Shown here: in pieces, positions 16,801-23,975 of the stretch
Layout of the letters: the number at the start of each line of letters is the position of its first letter
How positions within the stretch are numbered: the stretch's first letter is position 1
From: Actinokineospora pegani
GTDB taxonomy: Bacteria; Actinomycetota; Actinomycetes; Mycobacteriales; Pseudonocardiaceae
Direction: 5' to 3'
Assembly: GCF_009745975.1 (NCBI RefSeq)
Contig: NZ_WHOL01000109.1
Coordinates: 1-34,440 of the forward strand
Length of the DNA stretch: 34,440 bases
Notes under the pieces: generated by a model
The model's database searches: none
Told to the model about the DNA's origin: nothing
Seen by the model: only the letters and a program-made list of their open reading frames with translations
Program-made: the position numbers and the translations under genes

Positions 16801-18333
16801 GATTCGAATGGCCAGCCGCGTTCGGGCATGCGTAGGCCAGTGGGTGCTGTCGGCCCCGGTGGTGCTCTGGATGGCTGCGGCGATCTGCGCGGGAAGTCCC
16901 GGGTGGTCGAGGCGCCAGCGCGTGCTCTGCCACACGCGCGAGGACATCTCGATCTGCTCGGCTCGATTGAGCAGGCCCTCGACCAACAGATGCCGGACGT
17001 CCGCGTCGGTGATGGAGGCGCTGTGGGCGGAGAACGCGTCCGGATCAGCTGCAGCGAGCCAACTGGTCTGCCCGGGTGCGTGGGCCACGAGCCAGGCAGC
17101 GGTCTCGCGCAGGTGCTCGGGTACACCGGTGGCATCGTCGTCGGGTGCGGTGACGAGGAACAGTTCCTCAAGCTGCCGGGCAGGCATCGGCGGAGAAGCC
17201 CGAACCCGGTCGGCCAGGTGTCGGCCCGCGAGGAAAGCCCGCAGCGACGAGTGTCCAAACGTGGCTTGGTGGCTTTGGCGGGTGAACAGCCCGGTCTTGA
17301 GAGTTTCCTGGACCATGGGTGTGGTGACCTCGAACTCACCTGCTCCCGCCCACTCGTGGGCACCGACGAGTTCGCCGAGAGGCACGGCCAGATCGACCAG
17401 CGAGGCGGAGTTGCGGATGTCGACCGCTTGTCGGTTGCTCAGCACCAGATGGGCGGCGATCCGTCCGGCTACGGCCAAGCGCTGCTCAAGGGTGCTCTGC
17501 GGAGGCTTCCTGTCACCGTCTGGGTCGTGCTCGGTGGCAAGTAGTCGAACACCGGAGTTGAACAGCTCCTTGGGATCGCTGTTGAGGTGCCCGTCGTCGT
17601 CGGCGAAGCTCGAGGCGAGCATCTTCAGCGTCAACGGCACCCCCGCCAGTCCCCCGGTGCTCGTCGCCTCTACCTCTCGGAGAAAGGCATCGGCGTCCAA
17701 ACCTGCACTGGCGACCAAGGTCGCGACATCAGCACTGGACAGCGGAGCGAGCTCACCGACGAAACACCCGGACAGGCGCTCGGCCAACACGCTTGTGATG
17801 CGATCGGAGTAGTCCGCAACCCGGCACGCAAGCCAGATCCGGAGCCCACGCACGTCCTTGTCGCGCAGTAGATCCTTCAGCCAGACGTGAAAGGTGCCCA
17901 CGAACGGGCACTCGTCGAGCTGGTCAATGACGATCCGCACCGCAGTGGGAGGCTCATCCTCCGACCCAGCGGTCGACAGAGCCGCCAAGTACGGCTCAAT
18001 CCGACGGGTCGCCACCTCCACCGACATCAGATCCGGTCCCCGCAGTCGCAGAGTTCCTGGTTGGCCCGGTGACGGCTCATCCTGCTCGCCTTCGGGGATC
18101 AGGGCCTCAAGCTCGGTCGTCTTCCCCGCCCCCGGCTCCCCGAGAACCACAAAACCACCGCCCTGCCCGGCCGCGTCCGCCGCCCGGCGCCAACCCTCAT
18201 CCACCTCCGACGACCCCGGGTCGACCATCAAACCCATCTGGTCGACTGTGAAAGTCGCCACATCCTGATCACCGACGCGCCGCTCTCGCAGCCAGCGCTG
18301 CGCCCTCACATTGAACCTCGCAACCTCACCCAT
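13876..18333 (-). CDS. Giant STAND-like NTPase with C-terminal PD-(D/E)XK nuclease motif
   Basis: This is a 1485-residue protein. Near the N-terminus lies a STAND/NACHT-like NTPase: Walker A GEPGAGKT (65-72) and Walker B VRIVIDQLDE (132-141), followed by a helical ARC-like part. The middle, about residues 400-1250, looks alpha-helical, as in sensor repeats. The last 150 residues carry a nuclease signature: PD at 1366-1367, IELKG with E1390 and K1392, and a downstream Q-rich helix (SQEEQLADQYM). Defence STAND proteins such as Avs usually place the effector at the N-terminus, so this order is unusual. A working model is phage-triggered NTPase oligomerisation activating the nuclease. The ATG at 18333 is chosen for GGAGG four to five bases upstream; an in-frame ATG at 18402 is weaker. 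No partner gene lies on the same strand. Confidence 0.85.
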   Translation of the reverse strand: MGEVARFNVRAQRWLRERRVGDQDVATFTVDQMGLMVDPGSSEVDEGWRRAADAAGQGGGFVVLGEPGAGKTTELEALIPEGEQDEPSPGQPGTLRLRGPDLMSVEVATRRIEPYLAALSTAGSEDEPPTAVRIVIDQLDECPFVGTFHVWLKDLLRDKDVRGLRIWLACRVADYSDRITSVLAERLSGCFVGELAPLSSADVATLVASAGLDADAFLREVEATSTGGLAGVPLTLKMLASSFADDDGHLNSDPKELFNSGVRLLATEHDPDGDRKPPQSTLEQRLAVAGRIAAHLVLSNRQAVDIRNSASLVDLAVPLGELVGAHEWAGAGEFEVTTPMVQETLKTGLFTRQSHQATFGHSSLRAFLAGRHLADRVRASPPMPARQLEELFLVTAPDDDATGVPEHLRETAAWLVAHAPGQTSWLAAADPDAFSAHSASITDADVRHLLVEGLLNRAEQIEMSSRVWQSTRWRLDHPGLPAQIAAAIQSTTGADSTHWPTHARTRLAIRIARDSAQPDTADPLAQVVEDSARPVGLRSSAASAALAVDPDEATAARLRQVLLSIPPPTAPWQNVQPDDPLELAGTLLNLLWPRYLTFDQAKPYFQPVARGNYLGTFRFWVSSFSTRARDADLHAMLDLVQAVIQHAGATGDLPAELSAFHDWDDDHEIKPEQAPHLTRARIGTLKDIAVAVAERALASPQAMNLADQVASTLLWFVVKAERPPLPEAIILINEDGSEPDSVRELRLRLAGAMLHAAEHAPASQRSAWIQRIAASWGRSLDTWRGHEVTPPRRGPRARLLDHKDLPWLHSQIETLGSHTSIAQVYREVLQWCQPPVMGVEPDLPEPWKDAEAFQQQQRDLLDRAVDGDTQAFWVLYHRLHYDPSTGHPKSQNSWLWEELLGATLWPPATYVDKVTAACQVYLTSEDDHRAEWLGKGGDRRAEAGFAALTHLHTHADHLLDSLDESTWANWTGAIVSEAGRFEGHANDPGQALVTRAAAHASAALNKSIDGFVRSHLAHNETSPLLPQLPPTSAHVLTRLAEDLITDLTTQSTTPDTPYTEPEGDAQSFLALPAKTNRSIGIATLADLLSQAVTHSTAAEELARKALQHEPGPEDAVPVQVAAVAARSLLTSDPTGNWPAIKTHIDRNPEFGRAIINFLRNRSTPAITAKLDEPTLAAVYRWLISIFPADKPIPQSGFVVHTAAYEAHDWRGSIAAALAAYGTDDALSQLRALVTDFPDEFHLNTALQDARRQAHIRHSARLSPDHVNALLSDSTRRIVNDTAQLAQVLIDTLNDIQLDLHTHYNLLWDGQPIPKSRGRYDWRPKTEGQIGAYLTHELTLRLAQRGTIVNREVVIRPTDQGDSGERPDIKIDVIGKPLARSHGEHLTIPIELKGPWHRDVLTSQEEQLADQYMTDTRTADGIYIVAWYRLDHWTAKDSRRPIASKHVSAQDLKSKLHAQATQIAAKHKGRTHPFVIEIEVSAPRPK

Positions 18334-18568
18334 ACGCCCTCCATCGCAGCAGCACGACACCTCGATACACCCCACACCGGGCGACACCACCGCCTCGCCC
18401 ATGCACGCTCAACCACACCATCACCATCAACGACGCCCGTTCAGCCCATGACCAGTACCAACAGACCGCAACCTACAAGGACCACGACCATCTGCAGATC
18501 AGGGCAGATGCAGGACGTTTGGGTCAGCTCGGCAAGTTCACTCGACCGGGAAGATCTACTGCGCCCCT
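18334..18568. other. Upstream region of the giant NTPase gene
   Basis: No gene is supported. It holds the divergent control region upstream of the minus-strand NTPase gene. No clear operator or strong hairpin is seen. Confidence 0.35.
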
Positions 18569-18820
18569 TTGGCCAGATCAGCAGCGCTGCTGGAGAGGCG
18601 GCCTTTCCTCGACCACTACGAGATACCATCAGACTTCGCCGAGCTTTCCCTGCACTTGCGATTCGTGCTCGTCCACAGCCGTCGCAGCCACTACGAGCAG
18701 GACCGCAGGCGCCTGGAGAAGCGCGGAGAGTTGGGTCGGCATGACGAACGGCTGATGTCCTTCGACCGGCTTAACCCGTGCAAGCTGCTCCGTGATCGTC
18801 GGGTATTGAGGGAGTGCTGA
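18569..18820 (+). pseudogene. Remnant resembling the C-terminus of a Shedu/DUF4263-type nuclease
   Basis: The frame codes for up to 83 residues with coding-like third positions. The stretch RFVLVHSRRSHYEQDRRRL followed by RHDERLMSFDRL resembles the end of DUF4263 (Shedu) proteins, where a nuclease domain precedes a FVLVIGRRS-like strand and a D/E-x-M-S/T-F/Y-D-x-L segment. The catalytic part is not present upstream in any frame, and there is no good ribosome site. It is best read as a leftover of a third nuclease gene. The assignment rests on pattern memory and is tentative. Confidence 0.4.
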
Positions 18821-18926
18821 CCGACGAGTTGCGGGCTCGTCTGGAGTCGTTAATCCCGACCATGAGAGTGGTGCTCTGGGCATAGGTCAGCGCGAGCAAC
18901 CAGTCCCGCCGGTCTGACCGTCGCTC

Positions 18927-21905
18927 ATGGCGGACGTAATTCGTGTGGAAGAATTGATGACTGTGGTGGAGATTGGGATCCAGTCAGCGGACGTCGGTTT
19001 TGACCTCGACGTCGCCGCTTTGCTGCGTGGCATCCCCGGCGGCTACGCGCGGGTACGAGCCGAAGCTGCGACCACGTTCATGCACGAAGCGGTGGGTGCT
19101 ATACGCCCGTCTGCGAGGCAGGAGATGGTCGACGGGGTCGAGGACTTCGTCGTCGTGGCCCGGCGACTGCTCGGTGAGGCCCTCACGGCGCTGCGACGAG
19201 AACTCGGTCTCACCTCGCTGGGGGATTGTGTGGGATTGGCTCTGCTCCTCGGGCAGACCGAGGTGATCGTGGGCCTGCCTACCCCGTCGCCCAACGCTTT
19301 CGCCTACGAGATCGAGTACCTGGCGTCCTGCCGGGCGGCCGAGTCGACGCGCACTATGTGGTTCGCGTCGTCGCGTCGCCGCGCCCAGGCGACGTTCGAG
19401 GCCCTGCGGTTGGCCAGGCAAGTCCGCATCCTGCACATGCAACTGGACTCCGCGTCGAGGGTCCTGACCGGTGGCCAGACCTACGAGAGCATGAAGGAGA
19501 GCTTGTTCGGCGAGAACCTGGCCGAGGAATGGGTCTCGGTCAGGGGCTCGTTCATAACTCGTTACGACTGGGAGTACAGCAACCGCCTCGCCGAGCAGAT
19601 GCGGCGCCGCGGCGTCCCCCATCCGAGGTTGGAAGCGCTCAGCTACCTGGTCTCCTCCTTGCTGAGTCGCATGTACCCGGCGATCGCGGAGTTCCACGCG
19701 GCCTTGTCGGAGGAGGACGGCGACCTGCACACTGCCGCGACGCAGCATCGACTTGTCACCGGCGCACCCACACCTCGGATGAGTCGGCGCCACGCCGCGT
19801 TGATCGTCGAGCGCACCCGTCTTCTGCCCATCACGGTCGAGGAACTGCTCGAAGCAGCACCCGTCGAGTTGGTCGACGATGTTCACGCCTGGACCCAGCA
19901 CCTCACCGTCAAGCCCGACGACCTCGGCCGCAATACCGATGGCGTGAGGTTTTTCGACTCGGCGCTGGCGACGGCGCCCCTGCTGGCCACACCGCAAGGA
20001 CTGCTGCTGGCGCTGGTGCACGCGCCCCTGAGCGACCTGTCGCGCGTGATGGAACGGGTCTTCGGTGATCAGCGCAGCCTGCCGTACTTCGAGGCGCGAG
20101 GGGAGATGGTGGAGGCCACGGCACTCGAGGCTCTCACCGCGGTGTTCCCCGACGCAGCGACCATGGCGGGCGGCACCTACGCCGGTGACCGGCCGGGTGA
20201 ACGCATCGAGGTCGACGGTGTGCTGCGGTGGAAGGACATCGCCATCGTCGTCGAGGGCAAGGGCGGGTTCCTGAGCCTGCGCGCGCGCCACGGCCAGCGA
20301 CGAGCCCTGCTCGCTGACCTGCGCTCCACCATCGGGGACGGCTTCTTCCAGGCCACGCGATTGCTGCGCACGCTCGACCGCAGCCGTCGGGTGGATTTGG
20401 TGGGCGACAAGGGCCAGGAGTTGCGGTTGTCCCTCCCGGCGATCCGCCGCGCCTACGTGATCATCCCCACGGCAGACAAGATCGGCGGCATGACGATTCT
20501 GCTGGACCAATTCTCTCGCAGGGGAGTCCTGCCGGCGGGGGCTTTGCCGTTGATCGTCTCCGTCCAGGACCTGCGCCTGATGTCGGAACTGCTCGCCACA
20601 CCCCTGGAGTTCGTCGCCTACCTCGACTACCGGGAAGAGGTGCTGGCACACCCGGAGATCCAGATCATCGACGAGGAGGAGCTCCTGGGGCACTTCGTCG
20701 CCGGGAATGACATCGTCGGCACCTTTCAGCAGCGAAAGTCGGAATACAGCTTCCAATTCCGATACACCGAGTGGCGCAACAAAGTGCACCCGCTGTTCCT
20801 CGGCTCCAACTCCCAAGAGCTGCACCTCAATCCGTGGATCGGGGCCAGGGAAACCGCGCTGGCGTTCGGTGGTCCTCTCCCGGACCGGCCGCGACGGCAC
20901 TCCCCGGTGACCATGCAGCGGATCGAGCAGTTCTTCGACGACAGAGACGACCTCGCGGCGGCGTCCTGTGCGATGAGGTTCCCCCACGACGCCTTCGAGG
21001 ACTTCGACCGCGTCGGCGGCGTCGCAACACGAGGCGCGCCTGCGTTGGGCTACGCAGGGAACGCGGGCATCGCGATCCTCGCGCCGCGGGACCAGGTGCG
21101 GACGGTGCGCCGCACCGGACGGGTCACCGCCTTCCGCGAGGCCATGCGCTGCGTCGCCTACGTCCAGCACACCAGGCACGGGCTACGTCTTCGGCACGTC
21201 GAACACACCCCCCAACACGTGTTTCCCGCAGACGGCCACAGCTCACTTCTGCACCGCTCCCGGCTGGGAGACCACACAAACTGGTTCGCCGAGTTCGCCC
21301 GACGACGAGGCGGTGCCGACACCGAACTCAGCGACGCCGACCACCGCACCATCGCCGCGCTGGTCCAGGCTGGCCTCGACGAACACCTCGCACTCGGAGT
21401 CACCCGACACAGCCTCGGAGCCCGAGTCCTCGAACTCGCCGACGACCACATCAGCCTGCACCAAGCAGCCGACCTCTACCTCACCCACGTTCGAGCCACC
21501 GCAACCACCCTAGACGTCGCACCAAGCGAGCTCGCCCTCACCACTACCGCGATACGCCAAACCCTGAACCTGGCCACCGACGGCCACATCGACCCCAAAT
21601 CAATTCCCCAACTATTGCACATCCAAGTCACCTCCCCCGACACATCAGCCAGGGAACTCGCAGACCACGCCGGCCTGCTCACTACCCATGCCGACGACTT
21701 CACCGACGCGATCCGCGGCGCCCTCGCTGCCCTCGGGACAAACCTGGAAGAGGTCCATGCACTCCGTAGCGCAGACCGACGAAAGCTGAGAAACCGACTC
21801 GTAGGGCAGGTACGGTCCGTCATACCCACGGCCAACGCCAAAGCCCTGGCCCACGCCGTCGACGACTACCTCACCAATGACAAAGTTCAAGACCAACGCG
21901 CCTGA
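18927..21905 (+). CDS. 992-aa protein of unknown family with an internal nuclease-like motif
   Basis: No family is recognised over the full length. A candidate PD-(D/E)XK core lies mid-protein: D430 in IEVDGVLRW, then E443-G-K445 in IVVEGKGG, the spacing of a restriction-endonuclease-like fold. The N-terminal about 400 residues appear helical; residues about 480-620 look alpha/beta (AYVIIPTADKIGGMTILLD). The C-terminal about 200 residues look helical. There are no transmembrane segments. The ATG at 18927 gives the longest frame but has no clear ribosome site; ATG 18957, behind GGAAG, is an alternative. The gene is divergent from the giant NTPase and followed 455 bp later by a DUF4238 gene in the same direction. 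The setting points to defence. Confidence 0.85.
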   Translation: MADVIRVEELMTVVEIGIQSADVGFDLDVAALLRGIPGGYARVRAEAATTFMHEAVGAIRPSARQEMVDGVEDFVVVARRLLGEALTALRRELGLTSLGDCVGLALLLGQTEVIVGLPTPSPNAFAYEIEYLASCRAAESTRTMWFASSRRRAQATFEALRLARQVRILHMQLDSASRVLTGGQTYESMKESLFGENLAEEWVSVRGSFITRYDWEYSNRLAEQMRRRGVPHPRLEALSYLVSSLLSRMYPAIAEFHAALSEEDGDLHTAATQHRLVTGAPTPRMSRRHAALIVERTRLLPITVEELLEAAPVELVDDVHAWTQHLTVKPDDLGRNTDGVRFFDSALATAPLLATPQGLLLALVHAPLSDLSRVMERVFGDQRSLPYFEARGEMVEATALEALTAVFPDAATMAGGTYAGDRPGERIEVDGVLRWKDIAIVVEGKGGFLSLRARHGQRRALLADLRSTIGDGFFQATRLLRTLDRSRRVDLVGDKGQELRLSLPAIRRAYVIIPTADKIGGMTILLDQFSRRGVLPAGALPLIVSVQDLRLMSELLATPLEFVAYLDYREEVLAHPEIQIIDEEELLGHFVAGNDIVGTFQQRKSEYSFQFRYTEWRNKVHPLFLGSNSQELHLNPWIGARETALAFGGPLPDRPRRHSPVTMQRIEQFFDDRDDLAAASCAMRFPHDAFEDFDRVGGVATRGAPALGYAGNAGIAILAPRDQVRTVRRTGRVTAFREAMRCVAYVQHTRHGLRLRHVEHTPQHVFPADGHSSLLHRSRLGDHTNWFAEFARRRGGADTELSDADHRTIAALVQAGLDEHLALGVTRHSLGARVLELADDHISLHQAADLYLTHVRATATTLDVAPSELALTTTAIRQTLNLATDGHIDPKSIPQLLHIQVTSPDTSARELADHAGLLTTHADDFTDAIRGALAALGTNLEEVHALRSADRRKLRNRLVGQVRSVIPTANAKALAHAVDDYLTNDKVQDQRA

Positions 21906-22360
21906 GTGGCGATGCTCGCGGAGTTTCGATTCTCGGGTACACGTCCTTCGGCGCAGACGCTCCGATGGTCTGTCTTTTCGAAAGCCCATGGAGCACCTCC
22001 GCTGGCTGATGGCGAACGCCAGCGGCCGCCTTGGGGGACGCCGCTCAAGCGGCAAGCCGTCTACAACCTTGGCGGCGGCCCCGCCGGGTACGCCCGAGCC
22101 GAGCAACTCGCGGAGCTTCCCGACGAGCTGCGCGGATGGGCGGTGCGCTTCGAAGCGGGGGCAACAGCGTTCTGATCTCGAAGAGAGTGTCCGACTGATT
22201 GACGACCAAGGCGAACTCACCGGGAGTGCTGATGAAAGTCGACTGCGGACGCAGGTCTGACAACGTACTCGTGAGTGTTGTCGAACTGTCGTTCTCGTAT
22301 GAAATGTCATCCCCCGTACGAGGTGCTGTCGGGAAGTGAAAACAGAATGGGAATCTGCAG
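21906..22360. other. Region without a confident gene
   Basis: Two overlapping plus-strand frames (89 and 127 codons) and minus-strand frames cross here, none with a ribosome site or consistent codon bias. The frame starting with GTG directly after the 21905 stop could encode a small protein, but this is unsupported. No strong hairpin is seen. Confidence 0.35.
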
Positions 22361-23512
22361 ATGGTCGAGTTCTCCACTTGCTATGGTCAAGGGGTGATGC
22401 CCGCAGGTTTCGACCCCTCGGAGTGGGAGCTGGTCAGCAACGTCCGCGACCCCTGGGGGCAGATCCCGTTCACCGACGGCGGCCGGTTCCTTCCCGAGCG
22501 CGCACGGCAGTACAAGGAACGTCTGCTCGCTCAGGCCCGAGAGGGTGATCCGGTCAGTCGCCGCCACCACTATGTCCCAAAGACCTACTTGCGGGCTTGG
22601 TCGTTCGACGGCAGGCGGGTGTGGGCCCTGGACACTGTGCGGCATACCGTCAGGCCGCTGGGGCTCGCCGATGTCTGCGTGACAGAAAACTTCTACCGAG
22701 TGGTGGGGGCGGACGGGCAGGAGCACAACCGAGTCGAGTCGCTGTTCGGAGTCGTCGACGCCGAGCTGCGACGGGTCCAGACCCTCTTCAACAGGCTCGA
22801 GGATCCCGATGAGTTGGAGTTCGACGACTTGATCGCGTTGGGCGTCACCATGGCCATGCAGCGCCAACGCACCGCTCAACAACGCAGGTTGCGCCTGCAG
22901 CAGGACGCCTGGCTGGTCGCACAACAACCCGACCGTTTCACCTCCATCGACGACCCCGAACAGCCGCTTCGGGTGGCGGGCATCCACACGGAGTTGATGT
23001 TCACTGACATGTGGCGCTCCGCCGACGTCTTCACAGGCAGGCAGCTCGAGATCTGGCACGACCCCGAAGGCCGCTTCACCACCTGCGACGCGCCGGTGTT
23101 CGCTCCGTTCCGGCGTCGCGTCCGGCCCGACCTGAACAGCACGCCCTACATCATCTGGCCGATCAGCCCACACAGAGTCATCGCGCTCAGTAACGACTTC
23201 ACCGGCGACAAGGCCGTCATCCGGCCCGCCACATCGCAGATGAGGACACTCGTCCGCACCGGCGTAGAGCAAGGGCGCGAACGCATGATCTTCGCCAGCG
23301 CCGAACATCGACAGGACCTGCCGGAACGCCGGCACTTTCGACGTCGCACGCAGAGCCGGCTCCGGTGCTCGCACCGAGCCCCCGACGGACGCCCGTTGCG
23401 GCCCCCCGGCTGCTGTGTGGAGATCAGAGAGACCTTCGCCGACAGGCCGGATGTAGTCCTGTGCGACAAGCCCGACCACCTGCCCGCACCGCGGATGTAT
23501 GCGCACACCTGA
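22361..23512 (+). CDS. DUF4238-family protein
   Basis: This 383-residue protein has the family mark RRHHYVPKTYLRAWS near residues 67-81 and the later FTTCDAPVFAPF, both characteristic of DUF4238. The biochemical role of the family is unknown; members occur scattered in mobile and defence-rich regions. There is no signal peptide or membrane segment. Cys and His residues in the C-terminal 60 residues (LRCSHRAPDG, GCCVEI) might bind metal. ATG 22361 is taken as start although the ribosome site is weak; ATG 22397 is possible. It shares direction with the 992-residue gene but is too far away to assume one transcript. Confidence 0.75.
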   Translation: MVEFSTCYGQGVMPAGFDPSEWELVSNVRDPWGQIPFTDGGRFLPERARQYKERLLAQAREGDPVSRRHHYVPKTYLRAWSFDGRRVWALDTVRHTVRPLGLADVCVTENFYRVVGADGQEHNRVESLFGVVDAELRRVQTLFNRLEDPDELEFDDLIALGVTMAMQRQRTAQQRRLRLQQDAWLVAQQPDRFTSIDDPEQPLRVAGIHTELMFTDMWRSADVFTGRQLEIWHDPEGRFTTCDAPVFAPFRRRVRPDLNSTPYIIWPISPHRVIALSNDFTGDKAVIRPATSQMRTLVRTGVEQGRERMIFASAEHRQDLPERRHFRRRTQSRLRCSHRAPDGRPLRPPGCCVEIRETFADRPDVVLCDKPDHLPAPRMYAHT

Positions 23513-23833
23513 CCACAGCCCACCCGGTTCAACGTCCCACCCGCGGGTGATGTCGGAACCCGGCTCCAGGTCGATCGTCAAGCAAGCTCGTGTCGTGTGG
23601 GTGCCCGTGGTCAAGAACTGGGTGCCGGAGATGAGTCCAGAACGATGTCCTCAACCTCTCTGCCGCCTCCGCGTCCGGCGGTTCTTGACGGCGCCTCTGC
23701 TAGATTCCAGGGGTGGCCGGACGCTAGATCGTCGAGGTCGAGGAAGACCCTGCGCGGTCGATGAACGGCGAGCCGTGGTCGAGCGCCGCTAGGTTCAGAC
23801 GCGCCGGGGCTTTCACCCTCCGCCTGCGCCGGG
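23513..23833. other. Non-coding stretch between DUF4238 and ABC-3C genes
   Basis: No intact gene is seen. A 9-bp inverted repeat GTCAAGAAC/GTTCTTGAC spans 23610-23689 with a 62-bp interior, too wide for a terminator. The rest appears to be gene debris. Confidence 0.35.
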
Positions 23834-23923
23834 GACGACCGGTGGATCTTCCTCTACACGGCGGCCCCGCTGAAGGTCGTCGGCGGCACCGGTGCGCCCG
23901 TCAACCTCTTGGTGATCCGCTGA
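23834..23923 (+). pseudogene. C-terminal fragment of a cyclase/arylformamidase-like protein
   Basis: Thirty codons ending in TGA read DDRWIFLYTAAPLKVVGGTG and then APVNLLVIR. This matches the typical end of cyclase-family (kynurenine formamidase-like) proteins, as recalled. The upstream frame quickly loses any resemblance, so only the tail survives. It shows that this intergenic space formed by deletion or replacement of an older gene. Confidence 0.4.
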
Positions 23924-23975
23924 CTGTCTGTAGGGCAGGAGACAGGCGATCTCATCGCGACCGGCTGGCCTGGCT

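Noticed and set aside
18984-21179. 731-residue minus-strand ORF inside the 992-residue gene
   Set aside because: Shadow frame: rich in Arg/Gln/His, no ribosome site, no recognisable motif, and the plus-strand frame is longer with plausible folds.
22307-23614. 435-residue minus-strand ORF opposite the DUF4238 gene
   Set aside because: The plus strand has clear DUF4238 motifs; the minus frame has none.
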